DNA of 64,000 nucleotides from NCBI GenBank assembly GCA_963682055.1, contig OY821745.1, forward strand, positions 25,231,342 to 25,295,341, in the 5' to 3' direction. Position 1 is the stretch's first letter; each line of letters starts with the position of its first letter. Of the stretch, positions 46,625 through 58,315 are shown piece by piece. Made by a program: the position numbers and the translations under genes. The notes below the pieces were generated by a model. The model was not told where the DNA came from. It saw only the letters and a program-made list of their open reading frames with translations, and did no database searches. Source of the stretch: Primula veris (lineage: Eukaryota > Streptophyta > Magnoliopsida > Ericales > Primulaceae).

Positions 46625-47290
46625 CTAATTTAATAGCAGATACCCAAAGTTTCCAAAAATGAACACTAATTTTAGTTGGCAAATCTTATTCCAAATAACT
46701 TTAGCAAAAGGAATGGTAGGTTTTTTGGTCCTAAAGAAATCAAAAGCATTTTTAGTGGTATAAGTACCATTGAAAGTAAAGGGCCAAAATCTAATGTCTT
46801 CACCGGATTTTATAAAAATCTGCTTATCTAAAATTTTAACAATGAGGTCATTACTTCCCATGAGAGCCGGTAGATTAAGGTCCCATCTTTTAGAGGTGCA
46901 CACTTGATTAAGCAATATATGTGGAAATATAACAGTAAAAGAATTGCAAAGAGGACCATCCGCTAGCCAATATTCATAACAGAAATTAATTGACCCTTCA
47001 TTGGTGCTCCAATTACTGTTATCAACCAATATTTTAAAGTATAAACTGAAATTCTTCCAAACATAAGAGTGAGATGCATGGATAACAGGGTTACCCCAGT
47101 TATCATTATTAGAAAAATATTTTTGAAACATAAAAATCGTCCAAGGAGAGTCTATATCTAAAAGTCTCCGGCTCATGTTACTATGCAAAGCAACCATAGT
47201 ATCATGCAAACTTCTAATACCTAATCCACCCTCACATTGAGGAGAAGTGAGTTTAGACCATTTGACCCAGTGATGTTTATTATTACCCTC
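46625..47290 (-). pseudogene. LINE remnant (copy B)
   Basis: Closely similar to 36555-37090 and extending further at its 3' end with a zinc-binding RT-associated domain (TTKNAFDFFRTKKP, then KVIWNKICQLKLVFIF), which copy A has lost. It is cut at 47290 by fusion to a hAT-like MITE. Confidence 0.82.
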
Positions 47291-47532
47291 ATATTTTTCG
47301 GTTCGCTTTTTTCGGTTTCGGTCTATTTATTTTTTGGACCGAACCGGACCGGTTTTTTTCGGTCCAGTTTCTGTTTTTTTTCGGTTTTTCGGTTATTTTC
47401 GGTCTTTTTCGGGTTTTTTCGGTTTTTTTCGGTTTTTTTCGGTTCGGTTTTATTGAAAACCGAAACCGACCCGAAATTATTTCGGTTTCCGTCTTTTTCG
47501 GTTCGGTTCGGTTTTTCCGGTTTTTTGGCTGA
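47291..47532. mobile_element. Third hAT-like MITE fragment, left end missing
   Basis: The CGGTTT-rich interior and worn right end match 39790-40034. The TAGGG left end is absent: the LINE runs straight into the MITE interior at CATATT (47290-47295), six bases present in both parents. Confidence 0.75.
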
Positions 47533-48145
47533 CCCTGACTTCGCCCTGTCAAAATCAACTTCATAAAAAACTTAGTTAATTTTTTTTTTTAGGTATCCAC
47601 TGGTTACGTAGTCAGGTTTGACGGCTTTGATAGTTTTGTTTACCATGTACTCCCCAAATTATATAATAATAGGTTGATAATTGCTTAATACTTCAGGGTT
47701 AATTGTTTAGCTTGACTGCTGTACTCATGAGTACTGCATGTCTGCATCCATTTCAAAGTCTTGTTGAAATAATTGTTACTATAAAATTTGGATATAGAAT
47801 CTGACATCAGCAGACTTAAAAAATTCAAGTTAACGTACCAAATACCTAACCACTTCGATTAACTACAATTATATCTATCAAAACAACGACGAAGTATCTT
47901 TTCACATTGCAAAAAACAAATTGAAGTGTGTAGGTAAAATACAAAATGATGGAAAGGCATATAATAGTACCCAAATGGTCGAGACGAAAAAGTACTCGAA
48001 AGGACGTATCCGGTTCTCAAAATGGCGCACCTTTTCCGAATTTGTACCGGAGACTGTGGAGAAAAAAGAATCCGGAGTAAATTAGTAATCGTGCCAACTT
48101 AAAGCTAAGTACTGCAGTTAGCTAGTCAACATTTAATAACATTCT
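47533..48145. repeat. Duplicated flank, copy B
   Basis: Homologous to 40035-40668, without the family-B insertion. Confidence 0.85.
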
Positions 48146-48399
48146 TAATAATTAATTAATACATAAATAATGGAGAACTAAACCCTAGCCGCCTTATCTT
48201 CTACAGGAAAAACCTTAAACGTTAGGCATGGTTTACTCATGTAGAGAGATAATATTACAATCTTATAAACGCACAACTTATATCCTCAAACCCGCCAACT
48301 ATTAAAACTTATAGCAATTGTAGGATCAAAATCGACACAACCTAAATTAGCATTAAAAGAAATCAAATCGTATTAAGGGGAACCGATGGTTCAATTCTA

Positions 48400-48826
48400 G
48401 GATATTCAACAATTATCATAACCATTCAGATACACCGTTGTTGGCAAGTTCTCACACGATAAGCCTCAAATTGAAATTATCCAAAAAAAAATTAAAACTT
48501 TAGATTTAAAAGCAGACTATCAAATCGGAATCATTGATAATAAGCGTATTCCTATAAGATGTTTTATGAGGATGACTTCCAACGTATTTTGATGAAAAAA
48601 GCATGGTTTATAGCTTGTCCGATGAAAACTTTTAAGTGGTATTATAAATTCAATCCTCACATAAAATCTGCTATTACACCTGTTTGGATCAATTTGCCAA
48701 AACTACCCATACACTTATATAACAAGTCAAACATTTTTTTAATCGCTAAAACTTTTGGTAATGCACTTAGAGTTGTTGAACCAACTTCAAAATTATTTAG
48801 ACCTGGTTTAGCATATATTTGTGTGT
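48400..48826 (+). pseudogene. DUF4283-like protein remnant
   Basis: Encodes YTVVGKFSHDKPQIEII, a frameshift around 48555, then VWINLPKLPIHLYNKSN, IAKTFGNALRVVEPT and RPGLAYICV. That is the DUF4283 pattern found in plant LINE ORF1-like and zinc-knuckle proteins. No start codon or zinc knuckle is visible and stops follow, so this is a fragment, perhaps of a separate LINE. Confidence 0.7.
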
Positions 48827-48829
48827 GAG

Positions 48830-49900
48830 TTGATTTGCCTCAAAAGTTAACTAGAATTATTTGAATTCTATACAATGAAGATGGACATTTTGGCAATACT
48901 ATGATTATGAAAATCTACCAAATTATTGTTTTTATTACTACAAGTAAGGTTGTGAAGAAAGTAAGTGCAACTTCTAAGAGCAAGAAAAACAAATAAAAAA
49001 TAAAGAAAAAGCAAAAAATAATCAAAAAAAAAAGTAGATAACATAAAAAAGAACTAACAATGAACTAAAGATTAAGTGTAAAAACTAGCTAGGTTTGTAG
49101 CTAATGTCCATTACCAAAAAAAAAGTAAAAATTTGAAGTAATACTGTAATATAAATCAAGATTTAGGTGATAAAAAGAAACATGCAGAAGCAAGTATTAA
49201 TGGTTTTATAAATCAATAAAATGATAGTATCACAATAGATATTAGCAGTCATGTGGAGAAAAAAAACTAAAAAGACATGTACAAAAAGCAGAAGTAATAA
49301 GAAAGTGGCCAGAAGTTCCCATCACACAATATTTAGAATGTAACTTACCACTTTCAGTGATATTTTCTACTGATCAGACAAAAATAAGGACTTTCACTCA
49401 GACCCGGGTCCCTGGTGACTTTAAATCCGATGAAGAGAAAAATTATTTTAATGATTCTATCTCTGATCTAGTTGATGATCTTACTCACCGAGTCAAATTC
49501 CAAGTTGTATTTATGATATGGTTGGATATCAGTAAGGAAAATAAAATGGAGATTAGTAAATATTCCTAAAAGTACGAAAATGGTTCTTAAATCTTCGTCA
49601 ACAGCAACTCGAATATATTATATTAAAGGGTCAGAGAAAGTTTAGACGAAATAATCTAATTAAAAGTTGGGTTCTCTATAAACCTCCTTTTTAAGTTTTT
49701 CTTTGTTTTAATTTTCTTATATGCAATTTTTTTCAGAAAATTTATCAATAAAATCAGAGGATTTTCTTCGTTTATATATATATGATATAAAATAGCATTC
49801 TTAATCTCTTTAATCAAATTTTTCTCCACAATTAAGACAATTAACGTAATTAAACATTGACGTGCATTGACTTAATTTCATTAAACTCTTCACTTCATGT
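48830..49900. other. Intergenic sequence upstream of the RIP gene
   Basis: Only a short ORF (49357-49569) of unknown nature. The stretch from about 49790 resembles 38158-38330, the orphan promoter. Confidence 0.45.
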
Positions 49901-49910
49901 GGTGATGTTA

Positions 49911-49920
49911 CTATATAAAC
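49911..49920 (+). promoter_or_regulatory. TATA box of the RIP gene
   Basis: CTATATAAAC lies about 80 bp upstream of the ATG, a normal plant spacing that leaves a short 5' UTR of about 45-50 bases. Confidence 0.7.
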
Positions 49921-49997
49921 ATATGCCTTGTAAGTTTGTTGTATTGTATTCTCAAACAAAGCATAAGACTCCCTTTTAGTACATATTAGAAATCAAA

Positions 49998-51656
49998 ATG
50001 GGGGATTCCATCGATGAGGAAGTGAACTTTGAACAAGGATCTTGGATATGTTACAGGCGCTTCATTGAGCGGTTGCGTACTTTACTTGCAGTGAGAGTTT
50101 CACACAATTTGCCGGTAACCGTTATTGAGGTAAACCCACCCACTCGGTTTTTCGATGTCCCATTGGCAACCAACAACCATAACATTACAGTAAGGTTCCG
50201 CCGTGACAACCTCTACTTGATCGGCTACCGGATGCAGAATAGTCAGCAGTGGTTGGAGATATTGTACAATCAAACTGATCAGCATAATCAGAATCTAGGT
50301 GCTGCTGTCCTTCAAAGAGGTTTCAATCCTCTCCATCGAATTCCTGGTGCCCAGTGGTTGAACTTTGGCGAAAGTTACTCAGAACTCATAGGCGCTACTG
50401 TACCGCCTCCACGGCCTTCACCGCCTACGATTCCTGGACAGCGCCCACGTACCCCACCACCCATACCGCCCACACCGGTGCTGACTAATTTTTGGGTTGG
50501 CAGGGAGGAATTTATCGCAGCTATCAATGCTTTGGCAACCTCCACAAATGATAGGACAAGGGCAAAATCACTGATCGTTTTAGCTATCATGATCAGTGAA
50601 TCAGTTAGATTTACTAGGATCAGTACCTACTTCGATTCGGGAGTAAGTTCCCAAATCCCTGAATGGATTGACAGGTACATACGCGGTTGGGATAACCTAT
50701 CTGCCTCGATTCTCCGCACCGATTTCGTTAACATGGCAGAAAATTTCGGAATTCCGTTTCCAAATAACTTTGGTGATATCCAAAGTGTTGCGCAGGCGCT
50801 CGCAATAATTGGAATCGTGAAGGGACATGATTGGGTAAGGCGACCCCGACGTGCCACTGATGACCATAACAACAATGGAGAACACCAAGGAAGACCACTG
50901 GTGGAGCTTTTTTCAGTGACAATCGACAACATACATGGAAATCATAACATTAGAGGCGACATCTATGGCACGATCAAATTCAGCGACGGACTGGGCGATG
51001 GATACATGTACAATCGAGAAACGAGTGGTTCCGAATCTATCCACACGGGGCATACTATTTTGCTAAATGGCCCCCCTCGATGCCTCTCGGCCTACGACAA
51101 CTTCACCATCAATGTGGCTCTCATGAGTAGGGAGGGTTTGTCGGAAGACGATGAAATCAGTAAAGGGCGGATTGTGGGTGAAGTTACCTACCTCGACAAC
51201 AGTCAGTATGACAAGCTTTTAACTCAACAAGTAAAAGGCAGATTTGGTTCCGCCACTCTATCCTACGCAATTCTAAGAGATGCAGTGGTGGCCAAGGTAG
51301 AGGTTATGCTTATTACAAACAATGGAGAACCGACTGATGTTAATGGACTTCTTACATGTCACAACGCCACTCTTGACACTGAAAGTGTTCTTTTCCGTAA
51401 GGCTAATAATAAGTTTGTAAATGTAAGGCCTGGGAAACTTATTCCTCTGTCGAGATCAGTAGTCGCTGTGCCTTTTAGTTCCAGCTTCATAGTTCGGGCT
51501 GATCTCAAGGGATCCAACATTTTTTCCTACGATGATAAGATTGCCATGGGGATTGCAACATTCACTCCTCAACTCTATGGAACACATGAGGAGACTGTTT
51601 ATGGTCAAAACAACCATCAGATCCGAGTCAAGGTTACTTGGTCATGGTATGTCTGA
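49998..51656 (+). CDS. Ribosome-inactivating protein fused to a DUF6598-like domain
   Basis: Intact single-exon ORF of 552 codons with a plant-like start context (AAAATGGG). Residues of about 15-270 are a RIP-type rRNA N-glycosidase domain; the family removes one adenine from the sarcin-ricin loop of large-subunit rRNA. The signature is AIMISESVRF, with E201 and R204 in the catalytic positions. Y73 (in NLYLIGY) matches the first catalytic tyrosine, and W231 lies after EWIDRYIRGW. The position of the second catalytic tyrosine is occupied by INALATST, with no aromatic residue, and a proline-rich linker (about 136-160) precedes it, so activity may be reduced or altered. Residues of about 283-552 resemble DUF6598, ending in IRVKVTWS. 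No signal peptide is seen, so a cytosolic or nuclear location is inferred. Most type-1 RIPs are secreted and about half this length. A defence role is likely but inferred. Confidence 0.85.
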   Translation: MGDSIDEEVNFEQGSWICYRRFIERLRTLLAVRVSHNLPVTVIEVNPPTRFFDVPLATNNHNITVRFRRDNLYLIGYRMQNSQQWLEILYNQTDQHNQNLGAAVLQRGFNPLHRIPGAQWLNFGESYSELIGATVPPPRPSPPTIPGQRPRTPPPIPPTPVLTNFWVGREEFIAAINALATSTNDRTRAKSLIVLAIMISESVRFTRISTYFDSGVSSQIPEWIDRYIRGWDNLSASILRTDFVNMAENFGIPFPNNFGDIQSVAQALAIIGIVKGHDWVRRPRRATDDHNNNGEHQGRPLVELFSVTIDNIHGNHNIRGDIYGTIKFSDGLGDGYMYNRETSGSESIHTGHTILLNGPPRCLSAYDNFTINVALMSREGLSEDDEISKGRIVGEVTYLDNSQYDKLLTQQVKGRFGSATLSYAILRDAVVAKVEVMLITNNGEPTDVNGLLTCHNATLDTESVLFRKANNKFVNVRPGKLIPLSRSVVAVPFSSSFIVRADLKGSNIFSYDDKIAMGIATFTPQLYGTHEETVYGQNNHQIRVKVTWSWYV

Positions 51657-52816
51657 TCCAAAAAAGAATACTCTATATCCGCGCACGTGTGTGTTGTGTT
51701 TGTAGGTTTTGTCTGTGTGTGTGTGTGAGAGAGAGAGAGAGTTTGAGTATGTTGTGTTTGTAGGTCTTGTCTGTGTAACTGTGTTATTGGTTGAATAAGA
51801 AGAATGAAACCCTGAAGTAATATTTAAGATCCGAACCCATCCGTTAGGGGGTGCATAAAGGTCAGTGATCCTAAGCATCCCACCCCTATGAGGGCAATTC
51901 TCGGTTCATTTCTTGTCTCTGAAATTTGTGTTTACAAATTTGCTTATTTATTTGGTTAATGTGTTGCTCATTTGTTTGGGCAGTTGTTATTCAAGTGATA
52001 AATTGTCCGTCTTGTAAGATAGTATCGATAAGTTTTTGGTCTTCTTTTTTCAAATGAACTTTAAGCTTAAACACATTTTTTGTCGGCTGAGACAACACAA
52101 ACTATTACAATAGCTCTTAAAAGTTCATAACATATTTAATCGGGATCGGAGATTTTCTGACATGGGAAGCTTAATAACCTTGCCCAGCCCTGAGAGAGGA
52201 TTTATCATTCTGAGGAGACAACAAAAGTGAGTCCCTGCCAAGCAGCTGGGTTCCAGGGATTTCACCATGCATCTTACATGCTTAACAAAAAAACTTGTGC
52301 AATTTCAACTACAAGATTATGGTCTATATGCGCAAGGTCGACTGGTCAAGTAATCCTTACATGATAGGATCTTGTCTGATATTTTATGAACGTTTTCTCA
52401 GGTTCCCTTGAAAAGATCTAACCAGTTCTTAGTGGATAGAGATTTCAAAATTAGAATGTAAAGAATTAATCTTTCAAATTGCGTTGTTTTTCAGTGCAAG
52501 GTAAAGCTTTAATTAATATTATGAATCCATATATTAAAACCTTGGCGACAATTTTGCTTTATTTGTAATTAATTAACAAAGGTATTTATTTGATCATGTA
52601 TCTCAATTACTAAAGCTATTCGCCCGTATTGAACTTTCTCATGGCATACAATCAAGCATAATTGTACGATCTAACCAACACCAACACAACAGTCAGTTGT
52701 GAAACACCGATAATTCGAAATTCTCAACATACCCGGTACGGACACCACGTACCTGGTACTTTGGGTACACACATATCTAACAATAATACAAATTAATTAG
52801 GGTATATTATTGGGTA
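51657..52816 (+). other. 3' UTR and downstream flank of the RIP gene
   Basis: Contains a (TG)n(AG)n tract at about 51710-51740 and an AATAAG-type poly(A) signal candidate near 51795. The whole stretch is duplicated at 35144-36303. Confidence 0.7.
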
Positions 52817-52987
52817 TCCAACGCAATTATAATATGACCCGGGATATAATGGTCTTCTCCCTATTAATGCAAGGGTAATTAAACATTAACATCTCAGCCC
52901 AATTCGCAAGGGTCCAACAATTGGAAAAGCTCATAAGATAACGCATGAGATGTAGACATTTGTCAACATCCTATGGCGCACGAATGT

Positions 52988-52996
52988 CTATAAATA
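52988..52996 (+). promoter_or_regulatory. Putative LTR TATA box of the Tat element
   Basis: CTATAAATA lies about 50 bp before the first gag ORF, in sequence that probably belongs to the 5' LTR or leader. Confidence 0.45.
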
Positions 52997-53041
52997 GCCA
53001 GGTAACTGCACTGGAAAAAAGACTCTGACGAAGAAAGAGCA

Positions 53042-55235
53042 TTGTCCGCGGTAAGGAGAACAAGGAGACACTTAACAGTAACCCGACGACTAAACGACGT
53101 CGCGATCACAACAAACACAAGGCCAAGCTCAATAGCCCATTTCCCAACGGCGTCGGCCAACTCGAGTTCCCATCAGGGAAGAGTAATTCGTTTCCAAACA
53201 AACGAGGAAAACGACAAGGACAACCATGACGAGGAAACAAGGAGAGCCCAACACCGACCCCCAAACGCCTCGGCATCCCAATCTGGTATGCCCAGGGACA
53301 GTGTACCAGAACACACAATCCGACCAGCAATCCTCCCTCCACGGATCGTTACGCCATCCACGGTGGAATTCCAACCCATAGTTCCTCAAGAGGGGAACGC
53401 GGTCGTGTTGGCAAGGACAGATGAAAGCTACAACGCCCAGCTTCAAACAGCTGGCAACATGCATGTCTGCCATGGCAGCAGCTGGAATCAGAATACCGCA
53501 GACACAAGCCGCCACTACACAAAAGGACCAAAGAAACGAACAAGTGGAAGATTCCACTTATAGGACCGCCATGGAAGTGGCAGGCCGACAACAGGAAGCA
53601 AGAAGACCCCAGCAGGGGGAACACATCCCAAGAACAACCCTAACAACTTTCGGCCTTCAGGGCGTTCATACGGGACATGCCTTCGGCACAACCCCGAACT
53701 GCGGCGGATATACCGACAACAGGGTAGGGGAAGGATACTACCCCACACACAACTATGGTGGAGGATACACCCCCCAGTACCAAACGCAAGACGAAGCGTT
53801 CCAACAGGCATGGGACGTATGTCAAGAAACGGCATGTACCGAACAAATTACACGGTACCGAAACCCGAACGGGTTCATAATCCCAGAGTTTAAACTCTAC
53901 GACGGGAAGAGCTTCCCAATAAACCACCTGAGACATTACAAAACCAGGATGGAGCTATGGAGTAATGACCCCGCACTGATGTGAAAATTCTTCAAAAATA
54001 GCTTGGGACAAGAAGCCTCGACTTGGTACCATAACCTACCAAGGGGGTCCATAGGAAGCTGGACGGAGCTGCTCAGAGCATACTCGAACCGATATGCTGC
54101 TCACCAAAAGAAGAAAGTTACCATAGAAACACTGCTAAAAATGGCTATGTTGCCCAACGAAAGGCTGAATGACTACTGCATACGCTTCATCGACGTCAGG
54201 AATCAAATCCCGCAGTATGCAAGCAACATCGCCATACAGAACTTTATCAACTCTATCCCAAACGGATACTGGGCAAGGAGAAAGTTCGTCGGCAAAAGCT
54301 TCCCGACCATTGACGCACTTCTCGCATACTGCACCCACCTGACCGATAAGAACGAACAAATGCGGGTCCTCAGCCAAACTCTACCAAGAAGAGAGTCGGT
54401 CAGAGAAACACAAGTGGAACGCAAAAAAGCGAAGAACAATCAAGGGGAGGCGGTTAAGCCGACCAAAAGACACAAAGGTCCCGAGATTCAGAAAAGGGCA
54501 AAGCGCCCCTTAGAACCTGAACATAAACTCTACCAGCTCACGTACCAAAGGCCAAACAGACCCCCTCAACAAGGTCGCTTCCAAGAGAGGGAACGCAAGA
54601 GAAATTTTGAACCGGTCGAACTGCGATACAACTTCAACCTGTCTGCAGAAGACATCCTCAAGGATATATGCAGAGAAGAATGGTATTCGCGACCAGAACC
54701 GTTTGCCTCCCCCCCTAACCAAAGAGACTCCAAGATCTTTTGTGCCTATCATGAGGACCACGGCCACCTTACGGAGCATTGCAGAAACCTCCGATGGAAA
54801 ATGAACATGTGGGGTGATGCACGGTACCTCAATAAGTTCATCAAGAATGCCGGGAACAAAGGCAAACAGCCAGCCATTGAAGAAACAGACAACCGAAGGG
54901 GCAAGACGATCAACGTCGTACACCTATCATGGTCCAAGACCATAGGAGGAGAGCGATCCCAACAAAGACAACTGGTGCACTTTGGTCAAGTAGCCAAAGC
55001 ATCACAGGCTTCGTACTCTGCTAAAAGACAATGTCTGCCGCAGAGGCACCCGCCAATCTCCTTTTCGGATCATGATGAAGAAAGAGTCATATACCCCCAC
55101 GGCGACGTAATTAACCCCCGCGTCAAGATAGGAATTGACACGGTTAGTAGAGTCCTCCTCGACCAAGGAACTTCATGCGACATCATATACAAAGAACTCT
55201 TCGACAAGATGGAGCTCAGGCTGCAAGACCTATAG
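53042..55235 (+). pseudogene. Tat gag and protease
   Basis: Three ORFs in shifted frames (53042-53563, 53421-53984, 54003-55235). The gag core is in the last two: GFIIPEFKLYDGKSFPINHL, SLGQEASTWYHNLP, KKVTIETLLKMAM and NERLNDYCIRF. The zinc knuckle is the Tat/Ogre-type CAYHEDHGHLTEHC. The protease follows in frame with VLLDQGTSCDIIY and ends at a stop (55235). A stop at about 53984 separates the two parts of gag. Gag packages the element RNA; the protease would mature the polyprotein. Confidence 0.8.
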
Positions 55236-55250
55236 CCAACCGACGTAACA

Positions 55251-57000
55251 TTGATAGGGTTTATATCGGAAACGACTAAACCTCTAGGAAAGATAGTCCT
55301 AAGCGTTACAACGGGAACCGTGTCGGTTCCTGTCGAGTTTTTAGTGGTCAACGACAACTCGGGCCACAACGCGATCTTAGGCCGACCATGGCTTCACGCC
55401 ATGCGCGCCATACCCTCGACGTACCACCAAAAGGTAAAATACCCAAACGGTAGAGGAGAGATCGAGACAACCCGAGGCTGCCAAGAGGACTCAAGACGCT
55501 GCGAGGACATAACCGCGGCATTAAAAAAACAGCTGGTCGTCGTTGAGCAACCAACCAGCATAAAAAAGTTGGTCAACCAAATTGCCAACACGGAAAGAGT
55601 TATGGAGGAGCAAGTAGGAGAGAAGCTCAGAAAGGTATATATCCCGGGAAAAGACGATGAACACTACTTCCTAATAGGAGAAAACCTTCATGAAGAAGTA
55701 TCCAAGGAGTTGGAAACTTTCCTATTTAATAACATAGACAAATTTGCCTGGAGCCCCAAAGACATGTCCGGCCTAGACCCCAAAACAGCATGGGACAAAC
55801 TGAGCGTCAATGCCGACTATAAGCCAATAGCCCAAAAAAGCAAAAAAATATCTGTTGAACACAGAAAGGCAATAATAGCGGAAGTTCTGAAATTGTTGGA
55901 AGCCGGGGCCATGAGGTAATATACCCGAAGGGTTATCCAATCCCGTGGTTGTTCCTAAGAAAAATGAGAAGCTGAGAGTTTGTATAGACTTCACCAGTCT
56001 AAACAAAGCATGTCTGAGGGACCCATTCCCCCTTCCGAGGATAGATCAGTTGGTGGATGCAACAGCAGGAGTAGAAAGAATGACTTTCCTGAATGCATAC
56101 TCGGGATATCATCAAATCCCACTCACCCAAGAGGACCAAGAAAAGACCTCGTTCATTTCACCTTTGGAAAACTACTGCTACAAAGTCATGCCGTTCGGGC
56201 TATGCAACGCATGAGCTACCTACCAAAGGATGATAACAAACGTATGTCAAAAGCACATTGGAAAAACAATGGAGGTCTATATCGATGACATGGTCATAAA
56301 AAGCAAAAAGGCCAAATCCCACCTGCAAGACATCAAAGATGTATTCCAAACTTTAGGCGAGCATAAGCTAAAGCTCAACGCAACAAAATACGCGTTCGGT
56401 ATCAGCAGGGGGGAAGTTGTAGGGCACATGGTAAGCCAAAGGGGAATAGAAGCAAATCCCGACCAAATAACGGCTCTGTGAAACCTAGCAGCACCCAAGA
56501 ACAAGAAGCAAGTGCAGGAGATCACGGGAATGATGGCCGCACAAAGCAGATTTATCCGCCGATCCGCGGACTAGGGACGCCCATTTTTCGAAATGCTTAA
56601 GAAGGACAAGAAATTCGTATGGGACCTGGAATGCGAGGCCTCATTCAACAACCTCAAAGAATACCTAAGGATGCTTCCCCTGCTCGTAAGGCCGAACAAA
56701 GGAGATATTCTAGCATGTTACCTAGCAGTATCAACTATAGCCGTGAATGCAGTTATCCTCAGAGAGGAAGGTCGGGAGCAGTACCCGATCTACTTCGTAA
56801 GAAAAACCCTCGTTGAAGCCAAAACACGATATCTGCCGTTGGAAAAACTGTGCCTTGCACTGGTCGTCACAACAAGAAAAATGCCACATTACTTCATTGC
56901 CCACCAAGTCAAGGTTTACACCAAATTCCACATCAAAGAGTCCTTAAGGCGAACAGACATAAGCGGACGGGTGGCGGCATGGAGGGTCGAGCTATCCCAA
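55251..57000 (+). pseudogene. Tat reverse transcriptase and RNase H
   Basis: LGRPWLHAMRAIPSTYHQ closes the protease region. RT follows with YKPIAQKSKK, CIDFTSLNKACLRDPFPLPR, FLNAYSGYHQIPL, MPFGLCNA and the catalytic MEVYIDDMVIKSKK. The first catalytic aspartate of the family motif (FLDAYSGYHQI) is Asn here. RNase H includes VSTIAVNAVILREEG and YLPLEKLCLALV, and is cut after AAWRVELSQFHI. Stops lie near 55917, 56212, 56479 and 56571. Confidence 0.82.
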
Positions 57001-57486
57001 TTTCATATAGACTTGTGGTCATGCCGAACTACACCCAAAACGGACACCAAAGAAACCCCGTTCAGTCTAGCATACGACGTCGAGGCCGTCATACCCATGG
57101 AAGTCGTCCTGCCCACTCTTCGTACTTCATTAGTCGAACAGGAAAACAATGAAGAAAGAATGAGGGAAGAGCTTGACATTCTAGATGAAAAACGCGAGAT
57201 AGCAGCCCTCACCCTGTAAAAATACCAACAAAGTGTAAAGCAAACCTACGACAAGAAGGTGAAAGGGTCCAAGGAATTCAAAGTAGGAGAAGTGGTGCTG
57301 CGATGAGTAACTTCTTATACAAGAAATGAGATACACGGCAAGCTCAGCCCCAACTGGGAAGGACCATATGAAATCATCAAGAGAATAAGCCCGGTTTCAT
57401 ACAAACTCAAAAGCGTTCTGTTTGACAATAGCAGAGGAGAGAAAAAATCATGGAACATAGCTAATCTTAAGAAGTACTACCTGTAA
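57001..57486 (+). pseudogene. Tat integrase C-terminal part
   Basis: Begins at LWSCRTTPKTDTKETPFSLA, which belongs to the end of the integrase core, and follows directly on RNase H in the same frame. The zinc-binding domain and most of the D-D-E core are therefore deleted. After stops at 57217-57219 and about 57303-57305, the C-terminal domain continues with QTYDKKV, FKVGEVVLR, KLSPNWEGPYEI and NIANLKKYYL. Confidence 0.82.
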
Positions 57487-57596
57487 CATAGTGTAACGCT
57501 ACAGGTAAATACCTTACCTCTTTCATTGTAATGAAATTTTTCTTTTTACATAAATAAAATGATTTTTTATTCGCATTATCTAAAAAGAACAAGAAA

Positions 57597-58315
57597 AAGT
57601 CCTCCAACGAACCGGGGGCAACAGGGTTTAAGTCCCGAACAAGTCCTTCAACGAACCGAAGGCATGTCTAAGAAAAGGAAAAAGAAAAAGAACAAGTCCT
57701 CCAACGAACTGAAGGCAACAGGGTTTAAGTCCCGAACAAGTCCTTCAACGAACCGAAGGCATGTCTAAGAAAAGGAAAAAGAACAAGAAAAAGTCATCAA
57801 ACGAACCGGAGGCAACAGGGTTTAAGTCCCGAACAAGTCCTTCAACGAACCGAAGGCACGTCTAAGAAAAGGAAAAAGAAAAAGAACAAGTCCTCTAATG
57901 AACCGGAGGCGACAGGGTTTAAGTCCCGAACAAGTCCTTCAACGAACCGAAGGCATGTCTAAGAAAAGGAAAAAGAAAAAGAACAAGTCCTCCAATGAAC
58001 CGGAGGCAACAGGGTTTAAGTCCCGAACAAGTCCTTCAACGAACCGAAGGCATGTCCAAGAAAAGGAAAAAGAAAAAGAACAAGTCCTCCAACGAACCGG
58101 AGGCAACAGGGTTTAAGTCCCGAACAAGTCCTTCAACGAACCGAAGGTATGTCTAAGAAAAGGAAAAAAAAAAAGAAAAAGAAAAAGAACAAGTCCTCCA
58201 ACGAACCGGAGGCAACCGGGTTTAAGTCCCGAACAAGTCCTTCAACGAACCGAAGGCATGTCTAAGAAAAGGAAAAAGAAAAAGAACAAGTTCTCCAACC
58301 AACCGGAGGCAACCG
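57597..58315. repeat. ~97-bp tandem repeat array in the Tat 3' region
   Basis: About seven and a half units start near 57597, 57694, 57790, 57886, 57983, 58081, 58190 and 58289, with a spacing of 96-98 bp and one of 109 bp caused by a longer A-rich run. Each unit contains two related halves (CAAGTCCTCCAACGAACCGG and CAAGTCCTTCAACGAACCGA) and an AAGAAAAGGAAAAAG stretch. The plus-strand ORFs crossing the array are not credible genes. Confidence 0.95.

Noticed and set aside
57559..58116. Lysine-rich ORFs in the 57.6-58.3 kb array
   Set aside because: Translations of a tandem repeat without start context; they repeat every 97 bp and are not conserved proteins.
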